Positions 19,336 through 28,558 are shown, counted from the stretch's first letter. The stretch: DNA of 64,000 bases from Clostridiales bacterium (GCA_029256575.1 JAQSXR010000003.1:186001-250000), one strand, 5' to 3'. Numbers and translations: made by a program. Notes: generated by a model not told the origin, from the sequence alone.

Positions 19336-19731
19336 ATGAATGTTGGTTTAATTGCACACGATACAAAAAAGAAGCTTATGCAAAACTTTTGCATTGCTTA
19401 TAGAAACATACTCGCTAAAAACGATTTATTTGCAACAGGAACTACTGGTCGACTTGTGGAGGAGGTTACAAATTTAAATATTAATAAATTTCTAGCTGGT
19501 CACCTAGGTGGTGAACAACAGATGGGAGGTCAAATTGCTCATAATCAGATGGACCTAGTTATTTTTCTAAGAGATCCATTGTCTCCAAAATCACATGAAC
19601 CTGATTTAGATACTATAATTCGTTTATGTGACATTCACAACATTCCACTTGCAACAAACTTAGCATCTGCTGAGTTGCTTGTTAAAGCTTTAGATCGTGG
19701 AGATTTAGAGTGGCGCGAAAATTTACGATAA
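19336..19731 (+). CDS. mgsA: Methylglyoxal synthase-like protein with Glu at the catalytic Asp position
   Basis: Methylglyoxal synthase converts dihydroxyacetone phosphate to methylglyoxal and phosphate. The 131-residue protein aligns end to end with the family: LIAHDTKK, ATGTTGRLVEE, DLVIFLRDPL and the IPLATNLASAELL segment. The segment that is GPxGGDQQ in the Escherichia coli enzyme, where Asp71 is the catalytic base, reads GHLGGEQQ here, so the base is Glu. AAGGGGG precedes ATG. Activity may be reduced or altered. Confidence 0.88.
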   Translation: MNVGLIAHDTKKKLMQNFCIAYRNILAKNDLFATGTTGRLVEEVTNLNINKFLAGHLGGEQQMGGQIAHNQMDLVIFLRDPLSPKSHEPDLDTIIRLCDIHNIPLATNLASAELLVKALDRGDLEWRENLR

Positions 19732-19847
19732 TAATAAATTATTATTGAATATTTTTGCTTCAAGTTGTAAAAGTCATTTTCTTTTAGTATAATTATTATA
19801 TGATAGTAATAACTGATTTTTATATTCAATATAAGGAGGAGATTACA

Positions 19848-20267
19848 ATGATACAAATAATTGTTGGAGAAAAAGGTAAAGGTAAAACAATTCATTTACT
19901 ACAAAAGGCAAATGAATCTGTCCAAAATTCATCCGGTAATATTATTTTTTTAGATAAGAATTATAGGCATATGTATGAATTGAATCACAAAATTAGGATT
20001 ATTAATGTTTCCGAATTTGAAATGGAGTCGTATAAAGAATTTTTAGGATTTATATATGGCATTATTTCACAAGACAATGACATTTCTGAGATTTTTATTG
20101 ATGGGTTACTTAATTTAGGTCAAATGACTCTCGAACAAACTGAATTTGCAATTTCTAGAATTGAACGAATATCCGAAAAATTTAATGTTAATTTTACTAT
20201 CAGCATTTCATGTAATAAAGAGCAGTTACCAGGGTCAGCCCAGAAATACATAATTATCTCTATATAA
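19848..20267 (+). CDS. Small P-loop protein of unknown function
   Basis: A 139-residue protein beginning MIQIIVGEKGKGKTIHLLQ, with a Walker A-like GEKGKGKT at residues 7-14 and a hydrophobic strand then acidic residue in EIFIDGLLNLG (about 83-93) that could act as Walker B. It lacks other recognisable ATPase motifs. The ATG at 19848 is chosen because of the AAGGAGGA ribosome site; an upstream ATG at 19800 has none. Probably mono- or bicistronic, ending at the shared terminator with the next gene. Function unknown. Confidence 0.7.
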   Translation: MIQIIVGEKGKGKTIHLLQKANESVQNSSGNIIFLDKNYRHMYELNHKIRIINVSEFEMESYKEFLGFIYGIISQDNDISEIFIDGLLNLGQMTLEQTEFAISRIERISEKFNVNFTISISCNKEQLPGSAQKYIIISI

Positions 20268-20274
20268 AATAAAA

Positions 20275-20300
20275 AGGCTTATGCATCTATGCATAGGCCT
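20275..20300. terminator. Bidirectional terminator between convergent genes
   Basis: An imperfect 11-base stem (AGGCTTATGCA with TGCATAGGCCT) is flanked by A-rich sequence on the left and T-rich on the right, so it can terminate both the P-loop gene and the converging DUF378 gene. Confidence 0.7.
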
Positions 20301-20306
20301 ATTTTG

Positions 20307-20510
20307 TTACTTAGTCTCATATCTTCCGAATAGAGAAATGCAATATAGACCAGCAATACCAACTAATCCGTATACAATTCTTGATAATACTGACATATCA
20401 CCGAACAAAGTTGATACTAAGTCAAATTGAAAAAAACCAATTAATCCCCAGTTTATTGCACCTATGATAACTAAGGTTAGAGCAATACTATCTAATGGTT
20501 TTGAATTCAT
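20307..20510 (-). CDS. DUF378 small membrane protein
   Basis: A 67-residue protein with two membrane helices and the family pattern LDSIALTLVIIGAINWGLIG near the N-terminus, then GLVGIAGLYCI. DUF378 proteins have no established function. The ATG is preceded on the minus strand by AGGAGGA. It is the only minus-strand gene in the first 39 kb. Confidence 0.85.
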   Translation of the reverse strand: MNSKPLDSIALTLVIIGAINWGLIGFFQFDLVSTLFGDMSVLSRIVYGLVGIAGLYCISLFGRYETK

Positions 20511-20622
20511 ATATATTCCTCCTTTAATCTAGTTTCACATATATTTTGTGCAATTAAATTTAAATAAAACTAGTAAATTATGGATAACTATTACATATAC
20601 TAGAAAAAAGCGGAGAAATAAT

Positions 20623-21525
20623 ATGTATATGAGTATAGAAGATATTATATATGCGGTTCCCCATTTTTCATATTCTGAATTGTTAGAATGTATTAATGTA
20701 TTAAGCAGAAAAAAAATTAATATTGGCTCTATCGGAAAAAGTGTTTTAGGAAAAGATATATATATACTTAAAATTGGAAAAGGTCCATATAAAATTCATA
20801 TGAATGCATCCATGCATGCAAATGAATGGATAACAACACCAATTATATTGCAATTTATTTCAGATTTATTTAATTTACCTTATTACGATGAATTATGTTC
20901 TAAGATAAGCTTAGACATAGTTCCTATGATTAACCCTGATGGTGTAGATTTAGTATGCAATAAAATTCATTCCGATATTCATGAATATAGCAATTTACTT
21001 TTTTTAAATCGTTACAATAGAGATTTTTCAGATTGGAAGAGTAATATTAATGGAGTTGATTTAAATAGAAACTTCCCAGCCAATTTTTGGCGATATAAGA
21101 GTACTATTTCATATCAAAACAATACTGATTTCCCAAGTCCTAAATATTACTCTGGTGAACTTCCACTAAGTGAGCCTGAAACTAAATGTCTCGCAAAGCT
21201 TTGCCGGTACCGTAATTATGATTTAGTAGCAGCCCTTCATACGCAAGGGCAAGTAATTTATTATACCTATAATGGAAATGCACCCATTAAATCAGTAAAA
21301 ATAGCAAAATTTCTTTCGAAAATTAGTGGTTATGAATTAGAAGAACCAGAACCGGACAGTTCATATGCTGGCTTTAAGGATTGGTTTATTCAAGATTTTA
21401 ATAAACCAGGTTTTACTTTTGAACTTGGAAAAGGAGAAAACCCTTTGAATTATAATGAGTTTACTTCTCTATACAAGGAAGCTTATCCTTTACTCCTAAA
21501 TACCCTGTTTTCATACGAAAAATGA
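20623..21525 (+). CDS. M14 family zinc carboxypeptidase, gamma-D-glutamyl-diaminopimelate endopeptidase type
   Basis: Likely cleaves gamma-D-Glu-diaminopimelate bonds of peptidoglycan peptides. About 300 residues from the ATG at 20623, which has GGAGA upstream; an upstream in-frame ATG at 20548 has none and adds an unrelated extension. Zinc ligands are His and Glu in SMHANEW and a later His in ALHTQGQ. GVDLNRNFP contributes the substrate-binding Arg, and the catalytic Glu is in FTFELGKG. No signal peptide is visible, so a cytoplasmic role in muropeptide recycling or in the forespore is more likely than secretion. Confidence 0.87.
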   Translation: MYMSIEDIIYAVPHFSYSELLECINVLSRKKINIGSIGKSVLGKDIYILKIGKGPYKIHMNASMHANEWITTPIILQFISDLFNLPYYDELCSKISLDIVPMINPDGVDLVCNKIHSDIHEYSNLLFLNRYNRDFSDWKSNINGVDLNRNFPANFWRYKSTISYQNNTDFPSPKYYSGELPLSEPETKCLAKLCRYRNYDLVAALHTQGQVIYYTYNGNAPIKSVKIAKFLSKISGYELEEPEPDSSYAGFKDWFIQDFNKPGFTFELGKGENPLNYNEFTSLYKEAYPLLLNTLFSYEK

Positions 21526-21584
21526 GTGGTTAATTAATGTTAAAAATGTTATACTATTTAACATAATATACATAGGAGAACATA

Positions 21585-22505
21585 ATGGAATTATATTTTG
21601 CATATTCAGACTTTTTAAAAAACAAATACGGTGAAAAAACATATAAATTACCTGTTAATATACCTGTTACCTGCCCGAATAGAATAAATGGCGGTTGTAC
21701 GTTTTGTTCCGAAGTTGGTACTGGTTTTGAAATGTTATCAAACAATATTAGTGTTTCCGAACAATTAACTCAAAACATGGAATATATAAGAAAAAAATAT
21801 AAAGCAAATAAGTTTATAGCTTATTTTCAAAACTATACGAATACTTTTTTACCGTTTAATCAATTTAAAAATTATATTTTAGAAGCTTGTCAAGTTGAAG
21901 GGATTATAGAAGTTGCAATATCAACTAGACCAGATTGTATTTATGATGAGTATTTGGATTTTTTATATAAACTATCCAAAGAGTACGGTGTAAATATTTG
22001 TATTGAGCTTGGTTTACAATCAATTAATGTTGAAACTTTAAGAAAAATCAATCGTGGACATGGAGTAGGGGATTTCGTAGATGCAGTACAACGAATTGCA
22101 AAATACGAATTTGATATTTGTGTTCATATGATTTTAAACTTACCATGGGATATATTAGAAGACGCCATAGATGCAGCAAAACTATTATCTGCTCTACCTA
22201 TAACACAAATTAAATTACATTCGTTGTACATTGCAAAAGGTACTGTTATGGCCTATCAATATGAAAATAATGAAATAAAGATTTGTAGTAAGGAAGAGTA
22301 TATTGAGCGAGCAGCAAGATTTTTGGGATACTTAAGAAAAGACATTGCCGTTCAAAGGTTACTTGGAAGGGCTCCAGAAGAAGAAACCTTGTTTTGTAAC
22401 TGGGGTACTAGCTGGTGGAAGATACGAGATGATATAGAAGAATATATGATTACTAATAATATATCTCAAGGATCATTACGAAATTATGAAACTCCAAAAT
22501 TCTAA
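21585..22505 (+). CDS. Radical SAM protein of the YhcC/TIGR01212 type
   Basis: A 306-residue radical SAM protein with the cluster motif C-x7-C-x2-C (CPNRINGGCTFC) near residue 27, the YhcC-like spacing that differs from the classical CxxxCxxC. Further motifs are YFQNYTNTFLP, ELGLQSINVETLRKINRGH and the Lys-rich LPITQIKLHSLYI. The family is broadly conserved but its reaction is not established. AGGAG precedes ATG. It is transcribed from its own TATACT-type promoter region at about 21550. Confidence 0.88.
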   Translation: MELYFAYSDFLKNKYGEKTYKLPVNIPVTCPNRINGGCTFCSEVGTGFEMLSNNISVSEQLTQNMEYIRKKYKANKFIAYFQNYTNTFLPFNQFKNYILEACQVEGIIEVAISTRPDCIYDEYLDFLYKLSKEYGVNICIELGLQSINVETLRKINRGHGVGDFVDAVQRIAKYEFDICVHMILNLPWDILEDAIDAAKLLSALPITQIKLHSLYIAKGTVMAYQYENNEIKICSKEEYIERAARFLGYLRKDIAVQRLLGRAPEEETLFCNWGTSWWKIRDDIEEYMITNNISQGSLRNYETPKF

Positions 22506-22526
22506 TTAATTGAAAGGTTCATTATT

Positions 22527-23936
22527 ATGGGAAACGTACAAAAGAAAACCCCGAATAAACAGGGAAATAGTAAAGTAACTAAATATAAGAAATCAAAACC
22601 AGTTGATATTAATATTACAATTTTAATATTTGCTTTTGTTTTTGTTTATATTTTAATAAATTCATTAAATGCGTTCGGAAAAAAAAATGTTAGTATATAT
22701 GAAGTTACGAATAGCTCAATTATAGAAGCTAATACCTATACAGCCTTTGCTCTGCGTGAACAAGAACCAGTAGTTAGTACAGCTGCAGGATATATAACAT
22801 ACTATTATAAGGATGGTACCAAAGCGTCAGTTAATGATATCGTATGCTCAATTGGTCCAACGAAGCAAACTTACAACTCCATTCAAGGAATGAACGGAGA
22901 AACAAGCGTATTAACTTCAGAAAATATTAATACGCTTAAGACACTTGTAAACAATTATACTTTTTCCTATAATTCAAATGAATATGGTGAAATCTATAAT
23001 TTTAAATATCAAATAGAAAATAAGCTTTTTGAAATTTATAACCTATCAAATTATTATGATACCAATCAATTAAGTAGTCAAAATCTAGGAACAATTAATA
23101 GGACAAGTAAAAGCGGCCTGATTTCGTATACGATAACAGGTTATGAGGATGTAACCAGCGACAATCTTACTGAGAAGATATTTACAGATCCCTTGCGAGA
23201 ATCAAAGTATGTACTTTCAGAACCTACCGTTGCACCTGGTGATATCATGTATAAAATTGTTTCTAACAAGAATTGGTCTTTGGTTTTTCCTGTACCAAAG
23301 AGTGACTTAGATAATTTCAATGAAATTGTTGATTCTACGATAGATGTTAAGTTTTTAAGCAATAATATAACAGCAAGTGCTAACGTAACTAAAATAATGA
23401 TAGGTGACACAACCTTTGCAAAATTAAATTTTACAACCTTACTACCAACCTTTATAAATAATGTATTTTTAGATATCGAAATAACTTATGATTCTGCAAA
23501 AGGTCTAAAAATACCGAATACAGCCATCGTAGAAAAAGAATTCTATAAAATACCATTAGATTGTATTTTCAATTCAAAAGGAACTGACAATATTACAGTA
23601 GATGTTACAGAAAATGGCCTCACAACACCAGTTCTTAAGCAAGTTGAAATATATTTTAGCACAGACGAGTATGCTTTGATTGCATCAACTGTAGTGGAAG
23701 GTGGAACCTCAATTGCTAGAAACTCAAGTACGGATAAGTTTATTGTCGGAGAAAAAATTTCTTTAGAAGGAGTTTATTCTGTTAATAAAGGTTATACTGT
23801 ATTTCGAAGGATAGAAAAGCAATTAGCTACAGACAACTTTACTATCATTAATAAAGGAACTCCTTACGGAATTTCTTTGTTTGACCATATAGTAATTAAC
23901 GCGAAAAATGTTACAGAAACTGAGATTATTTATTGA
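22527..23936 (+). CDS. Membrane-anchored HlyD-like protein of the division-cluster type
   Basis: A 469-residue protein with a Lys-rich cytoplasmic start (about 1-25), one membrane helix (about 27-48) and a large extracellular part. The region after the helix, with a biotinyl-lipoyl-like beta segment (EQEPVVSTAAGYITYYYKDGT split around residue 85), resembles HlyD-type adaptor proteins found next to yggS-sepF in Lachnospiraceae. No partner transporter is nearby, so an export role is doubtful; a role in the septal or cell-wall machinery is possible from context. Confidence 0.65.
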   Translation: MGNVQKKTPNKQGNSKVTKYKKSKPVDINITILIFAFVFVYILINSLNAFGKKNVSIYEVTNSSIIEANTYTAFALREQEPVVSTAAGYITYYYKDGTKASVNDIVCSIGPTKQTYNSIQGMNGETSVLTSENINTLKTLVNNYTFSYNSNEYGEIYNFKYQIENKLFEIYNLSNYYDTNQLSSQNLGTINRTSKSGLISYTITGYEDVTSDNLTEKIFTDPLRESKYVLSEPTVAPGDIMYKIVSNKNWSLVFPVPKSDLDNFNEIVDSTIDVKFLSNNITASANVTKIMIGDTTFAKLNFTTLLPTFINNVFLDIEITYDSAKGLKIPNTAIVEKEFYKIPLDCIFNSKGTDNITVDVTENGLTTPVLKQVEIYFSTDEYALIASTVVEGGTSIARNSSTDKFIVGEKISLEGVYSVNKGYTVFRRIEKQLATDNFTIINKGTPYGISLFDHIVINAKNVTETEIIY

Positions 23937-23992
23937 TATATTTATAAGCATACAATATTTGACTACAGTGAAAAAATAGGAAGGTTGAGTTT

Positions 23993-24700
23993 ATGATAGT
24001 AGAGAACTTACATCAGATAGAAAGCAATATTAAAGCTACTTTAAATAGAGTAGGCAGAAATGAGTCTGAAGTTACATTAATTGCAGTGAGTAAAACAAAA
24101 CCAGTAAGTTATATTGAAGAAGCAATTAGGGGTGGTGCTCTTCATTTTGGTGAAAATAAAGTACAAGAATTATGTGATAAATATGATTGTTTACCTCACA
24201 ATATAAAATGGCATTTGATTGGCCATTTGCAACGAAACAAGGTTAAATATATTATTGATAAAGTTAATTTAATTCATTCAATTGACAGTCTTCGGTTAGC
24301 CCAAGAAGTTTCAAGACAAGCATCTATCAAAAATATAGTTGTTGATATATTAATTCAAATAAATGTTGCGGATGAATCGACTAAGTTTGGTATTGATTTA
24401 GATAATGCAGAACGTTTAATACGTGAAATTGCAAGGCTTAGCAATATTAATATAATTGGCCTAATGACGATAGCTCCATATACTGAAAATTCGGAAGATA
24501 ATAGAATTTATTTTAGAAATCTATATAAATTATTTGTTGACATCAAACATAAAAACATTGATAATGTTAGTATGGATGTCCTATCAATGGGCATGAGTGG
24601 AGATTATGAGGTTGCCATTGAAGAAGGTGCCACAATGGTTAGAGTTGGTACAGGTATCTTTGGTGATAGAATATATTTAAATAAGGAGAGTGTAGAATAA
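23993..24700 (+). CDS. yggS: YggS-family PLP-binding protein
   Basis: PLP homeostasis protein with an alanine racemase-like TIM barrel and no known enzyme activity. The 235-residue protein has the PLP lysine in TLIAVSKTKP (about 29-38), FGENKVQEL, WHLIGHLQRNKVKY and the phosphate-binding MGMSGDYEVAIEEGATMVRVG, cut here into its parts. It overlaps sepF by one base (TAATG), so the two are likely translationally coupled. In Firmicutes it belongs to the ylmDEFGH division cluster. Confidence 0.95.
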   Translation: MIVENLHQIESNIKATLNRVGRNESEVTLIAVSKTKPVSYIEEAIRGGALHFGENKVQELCDKYDCLPHNIKWHLIGHLQRNKVKYIIDKVNLIHSIDSLRLAQEVSRQASIKNIVVDILIQINVADESTKFGIDLDNAERLIREIARLSNINIIGLMTIAPYTENSEDNRIYFRNLYKLFVDIKHKNIDNVSMDVLSMGMSGDYEVAIEEGATMVRVGTGIFGDRIYLNKESVE

Positions 24701-25260
24701 TGGGTCTTATGGACAAACTACTTGGTATGTTTTCAGATAGTATAGACGATGATGGGGATTCAGCAAATCAAGAGGAACAATATGAAGAAACAACAACTAC
24801 ATATGAAGATCAAGAGGAATCTGTAGCTAATACGAGCAGATTTTCAAAGAAATTTGCTAATTCAAAAAAATCATCAGCGGAAGAGGATAGATATGATGAT
24901 CAATCATCAAAGCAATCTATTTTGGGTTCAAGACGCTCATCCTCAAAAGTTGTACGCTTGTCTTCTCACAAAGATACCGAAGTAGTTGTAATTAAACCAA
25001 CTTCTTTAGATGATTCACAGGAAATTACAAGTGAATTAAAGCTTGGTAATCCAGTTGTATTAAATTTTGAAGATATCGAGATTGAATTAGCACAAAGAAT
25101 TATCGATTTTGTATCTGGCGCATGCTTTGCAATTAATGGTAATTTAAGAGCTGTTAATAAAGTAATCTTTATTGTTGCTCCAGCTAATGTTGATATTGTT
25201 GGCGATATAACAACTGAATTAATTAATAGTGGTATAATAGTTCCAAATATACATGGTTAG
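24700..25260 (+). CDS. sepF: Cell division protein SepF
   Basis: Membrane-binding protein that bundles FtsZ filaments and tethers them to the membrane. The 186-residue protein has an N-terminal amphipathic helix (MGLMDKLLGMF), a long acidic Ser/Gln/Glu-rich linker (about 13-85) and the SepF fold beginning VVVIKPTSLDDSQEI, with VVLNFEDIEIELAQRIIDFV and GACFAINGNLRAVN. The linker is longer than in Bacillus. It is the second gene of the yggS-sepF-yggT-ylmH-divIVA run. Confidence 0.94.
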   Translation: MGLMDKLLGMFSDSIDDDGDSANQEEQYEETTTTYEDQEESVANTSRFSKKFANSKKSSAEEDRYDDQSSKQSILGSRRSSSKVVRLSSHKDTEVVVIKPTSLDDSQEITSELKLGNPVVLNFEDIEIELAQRIIDFVSGACFAINGNLRAVNKVIFIVAPANVDIVGDITTELINSGIIVPNIHG

Positions 25261-25273
25261 AGGTGTACTATAA

Positions 25274-25552
25274 ATGACTACAAGCACGGTTTATAATTTT
25301 TTCATATTGTTTTTTATGGCAGTAGAATTACTAATTTTTATATATTTTATAATTGTTCCTTTTTTACAAATGTTTAAAGTAAACAGTGAAGTAATAAATT
25401 TCTTTAATACGATTACAGATCCAGTATTAAAGCCAATTCGCTTTTTGCTAAAAAAGTCTATCTTTCATTCACAAAGGTTAGATTTTTCACCGATTATAGC
25501 TTTTCTTATTCTAGAATATGCTATTATTTGGATTAAAAATATTGCTCAATAG
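25274..25552 (+). CDS. YggT family membrane protein (YlmG-like)
   Basis: A 92-residue protein with two membrane helices (about 10-32 and 72-90) and the family pattern FFNTITDPVLKPIRFLLKK between them, followed by LDFSPIIAFLILEY. YlmG/YggT proteins are linked to division and membrane or chromosome organisation, without a known reaction. It lies 13 bases after sepF, as in other Firmicutes. Confidence 0.88.
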   Translation: MTTSTVYNFFILFFMAVELLIFIYFIIVPFLQMFKVNSEVINFFNTITDPVLKPIRFLLKKSIFHSQRLDFSPIIAFLILEYAIIWIKNIAQ

Positions 25553-25561
25553 AGGTTCCCT

Positions 25562-26320
25562 ATGAATAAAGATGAACAAATTTTATTGAATAAACTGAAA
25601 GATTTAGCTCATTTTACTTATCAAAAGAATCTTGTGTCATATTCAGATTATCTTAATTTAAATGAGCAAAATATTTTCTTAACAAATATAAATAGCTTTC
25701 CTAAAATTAAATATAAATTTTTAGGAGGATATGATCATGCAGAGAGAAAACTCTTAAATTTTTATACTGATACATTATATAATGATAGCGATCAAGCTCC
25801 CTATTCCTGTATTCAGATGTCTCCTTTAAACGAAAAATACACAGATAACCTTACTCATCGAGATTTTCTTGGATCTTTGCTAGGTTTAGGTATTGATCGT
25901 GGTAAAGTAGGAGATATAATTGTTGAGGAAAATAGAGCTTTTGTTTTTATTAAATTTAATCTTGTTACTTTTGTGATAGATAATTTAAGAAAGGTTAAAC
26001 ATACAATTATATCATGCGATGTGGTAGAGTTTCCTTGTAATTATACGCTTAAAAGCTGTGAAGAAATAAAAGGAACTGTCCAGTCAATTCGTTTGGATTC
26101 GGTTGCTGCACTCGCACTTCGAATATCAAGAGGTATTATCACTGGATTAATTGAAGGTGGAAAAGTATTTATTAATGGAAAACAAATTTTATCAAATAGC
26201 ACTAGTCTTAAATCTGGGGATATAGTGTCTGTTCGTGGAATGGGTCGTTTTATATTATATCAAATAAATAATACAACTAAAAAAGGTAGAATTTCGATTA
26301 CTATTCAAAGATATTCTTAA
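25562..26320 (+). CDS. ylmH: YlmH RNA-binding S4-domain protein
   Basis: A 252-residue protein with an N-terminal YlmH domain (GGYDHAERKLLNFY, and the HRDFLGSLLGLGIDRGKVGDI split around residue 105) and a C-terminal S4 domain (RLDSVAALALRISRG ... ALIEGGKVFINGKQ-like). S4 proteins of this type bind structured RNA and YlmH has been tied to ribosome rescue. The position between yggT and divIVA is conserved. A GAGG ribosome site overlaps the yggT stop. Confidence 0.93.
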   Translation: MNKDEQILLNKLKDLAHFTYQKNLVSYSDYLNLNEQNIFLTNINSFPKIKYKFLGGYDHAERKLLNFYTDTLYNDSDQAPYSCIQMSPLNEKYTDNLTHRDFLGSLLGLGIDRGKVGDIIVEENRAFVFIKFNLVTFVIDNLRKVKHTIISCDVVEFPCNYTLKSCEEIKGTVQSIRLDSVAALALRISRGIITGLIEGGKVFINGKQILSNSTSLKSGDIVSVRGMGRFILYQINNTTKKGRISITIQRYS

Positions 26321-26336
26321 GAGGAGGAAACTAATA

Positions 26337-26819
26337 ATGATTACACCATTAGAAATTGAATCAAAAGAATTTAAAGGTGCCTTTGCAGGTGGTTACGATA
26401 AGAAGGAAGTAGATAGTTTCATAAAAGATATGTTAAAGGATTATGAGAAATTATACAAAGAAAATCTTGAATATAAAGATAAGCTTGGTGTTTTACAAGA
26501 TGGAATATCGTATTATAAATCAATGGAGGAGACTCTACAAAAGACTTTGCTTCTTGCTGAAAAAACAGCGGATGAAACAAGAAGCAGTGCCCGTACGGTT
26601 GCAAATCAAATTGAAAAAGATGCAGAATTAAGAGCCAAAGAGATCATTCAGGCAGCTAGGCTTGAGTTAACAAATATACATAAAGATACAGAAATTCTTA
26701 TCCAACAATATGAAATTCAACGTACACAAATGAAGCAAATACTTACTACTCAATTAAATTTTATTGAAGCTAATAGTTTCCCAAAAAATACATTAGACAA
26801 CTCTGAAACCAACCAATAA
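26337..26819 (+). CDS. divIVA: DivIVA family cell division/polarity protein
   Basis: Coiled-coil protein that marks curved membrane at poles and septa. The 160-residue protein starts with the membrane-binding ITPLEIESKEFKGAFAGGYD, split at about residue 15, then KKEVDSFIKDMLKDYEKLYKEN and long coiled-coil segments to about residue 145. It is shorter than Bacillus DivIVA. GAGGAGG precedes ATG. It ends the division cluster; the minCDE locus lies 9 kb upstream. Confidence 0.93.
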   Translation: MITPLEIESKEFKGAFAGGYDKKEVDSFIKDMLKDYEKLYKENLEYKDKLGVLQDGISYYKSMEETLQKTLLLAEKTADETRSSARTVANQIEKDAELRAKEIIQAARLELTNIHKDTEILIQQYEIQRTQMKQILTTQLNFIEANSFPKNTLDNSETNQ

Positions 26820-26875
26820 CGATTATGTTTGAGATCAGTTGCTAATCAAATCGCATACTAGATTGGAGTAACATT

Positions 26876-27961
26876 ATGAAAGATAAACTAATTATAAATA
26901 CACAACAGCATACATATGAAATAATATACTCTAATAATTTTTTTAATTTAGCAGACTGTCTTAATAAATTCAATATAGCGAATAGAAAGGTATGTATTGT
27001 TACTGATACTAATGTAGCAAAGCTATACCTAGAAGAGGTAAAGAATATTCTTAGCAGTGTGTCAAAATCAGTATGCGAATTTGTATTCGATGCAGGTGAA
27101 CATAGCAAAACACTTAATACGGTTAGTTCTTTATACTCTTACTTAATTGAAAATAAATTTGAGCGAAGTGATCTCTTAATCGCACTTGGTGGTGGTGTTG
27201 TTGGAGATCTTACTGGATTTGCTGCAGCAACCTATTTAAGAGGAATCGATTTTGTACAAGTACCAACTACATTATTGGCTCAAGTAGATAGTAGTGTAGG
27301 TGGTAAAACAGGAGTAGATTTCGAATCATATAAAAATATGATAGGTGCTTTTTATCAACCGATACTTGTTTATATGAATATATCATCTTTACTCTCATTA
27401 CCAACAGAAGTATATCTATCTGGATTTGGTGAAATTGTAAAGCACGCTATAATACGAGATGAATCTTTATTTAGACGTCTAGTAACAAACATTTCAAAGA
27501 TCGAAAATAAAGATGTTGATTTCTTAATGCAATTGGTATATACTAACTGCGATATCAAACGCTCTGTTGTTGAACTTGATGCAAAAGAAAACTCATTACG
27601 AGCTATCTTGAATTTCGGTCATACAATCGGTCATTCCGTTGAGAAACTGTGTGATTTCAAGCTTTTACATGGTGAATGTGTTGCAATTGGAACAATTGCT
27701 GCTACCTTTATATCATACAAAAGAGGATATATTGATCTAGCTGATTTAGAGTCAGTAATAAATCTGACGAAAGCAATCGGATTGCCTATAAAAGTTGATA
27801 ATCTAGATATAGCAAACGTACTTGCCGTAACTCAATCGGATAAGAAAAATAAAGATGGAAAGTTGCATTTTATTCTTATAGACAAAATAGGAAATGCAAT
27901 TATTAAGACAGATATAACAGAATCAGAGCTATTGGAAGCTATTTCCTATATATTAGAATGA
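26876..27961 (+). CDS. aroB: 3-dehydroquinate synthase
   Basis: Second step of the shikimate pathway, converting DAHP to 3-dehydroquinate with NAD+ and a divalent metal. The 361-residue protein has GGGVVGDLTGFAAATYLRG (about 102-120), the PTTLLAQVDSSVGGKTGVD motif just after, the metal ligands Glu in GEIVKHAI and His residues in LNFGHTIGHSVE and LLHGECVAIG. Length is normal. TTGGAG precedes ATG. Its place inside a division/lipoprotein cluster is unusual but its coding is typical of its neighbours. Confidence 0.96.
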   Translation: MKDKLIINTQQHTYEIIYSNNFFNLADCLNKFNIANRKVCIVTDTNVAKLYLEEVKNILSSVSKSVCEFVFDAGEHSKTLNTVSSLYSYLIENKFERSDLLIALGGGVVGDLTGFAAATYLRGIDFVQVPTTLLAQVDSSVGGKTGVDFESYKNMIGAFYQPILVYMNISSLLSLPTEVYLSGFGEIVKHAIIRDESLFRRLVTNISKIENKDVDFLMQLVYTNCDIKRSVVELDAKENSLRAILNFGHTIGHSVEKLCDFKLLHGECVAIGTIAATFISYKRGYIDLADLESVINLTKAIGLPIKVDNLDIANVLAVTQSDKKNKDGKLHFILIDKIGNAIIKTDITESELLEAISYILE

Positions 27962-27993
27962 TTTTCTGTAATAATAAGAAAGTAGGAACCTTC

Positions 27994-28479
27994 ATGATTA
28001 AAAAGTTGTGGTATGCTGTTTGGTTAGTATTACTAATTGTATTTGACCAAATAACAAAATTAATTGCAATCGATAAATTAAAAGATAGTAGTCCTTTTCC
28101 AATCATTAAAAATGTTTTCGATTTAACCTATTTAGAGAATCGAGGAGCTGCATTCGGTATGTTTCAAGGAAAGTTCATTGTTCTATCAATAATATCCATT
28201 ATTGTTCTTGGAACTATCGGCTATATTTTCTTTAAAATACCGAACGAAAAGAAATATAGAATACTAAGATTTACACTAGTACTATTATCTGCAGGTGCTA
28301 TCGGTAATCTTATTGATAGAATTTATAGAGGATTCGTGGTAGACTTTTTCTACTTCATTCCTATAAATTTCCCTGTATTTAATGTAGCAGATATTTATGT
28401 TACTTGTTCTGCGGCAATCCTTATAATTTTACTTCTATTCGTATACAAAGACGAAGATATTTTAAAATCGAACAAATGA
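27994..28479 (+). CDS. lspA: Lipoprotein signal peptidase LspA
   Basis: Aspartyl protease of the membrane that removes the signal peptide of diacylated prolipoproteins. About 161 residues with four membrane helices, VFDQITKLIA, the NRGAAFGMFQG motif, and the catalytic Asp residues in GNLIDRIYRGFVVDF and FNVADIYV. The ATG at 27994 is chosen because AGGAA lies five bases upstream; an earlier ATG at 27958 overlaps the aroB stop but lacks a ribosome site. At least two lipoproteins in this window (about 40.5 and 57.0 kb) would be substrates. Confidence 0.94.
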   Translation: MIKKLWYAVWLVLLIVFDQITKLIAIDKLKDSSPFPIIKNVFDLTYLENRGAAFGMFQGKFIVLSIISIIVLGTIGYIFFKIPNEKKYRILRFTLVLLSAGAIGNLIDRIYRGFVVDFFYFIPINFPVFNVADIYVTCSAAILIILLLFVYKDEDILKSNK

Positions 28480-28482
28480 AAA

Positions 28483-28558
28483 ATCTCCTTGTTTACTAGT
28501 TCTAGTTAAGCAAGGATTTATTATGCTACTACTTAATTGTAGTATTAGAGAATTTTTT
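28483..28558 (+). terminator. Paired hairpins after lspA, candidate terminator
   Basis: A stem at 28486-28499/28502-28516 (TCCTTG with CAAGGA outermost) is followed by a second small hairpin at about 28528-28543 and a six-base T run at 28553-28558. The T run is about ten bases from the second stem, so it may be a weak terminator or a leader structure of rluD. Confidence 0.4.

Noticed and set aside
26443-26631. Second ORF within divIVA (62 residues, + strand)
   Set aside because: Fully contained in divIVA in another frame, without a ribosome site.
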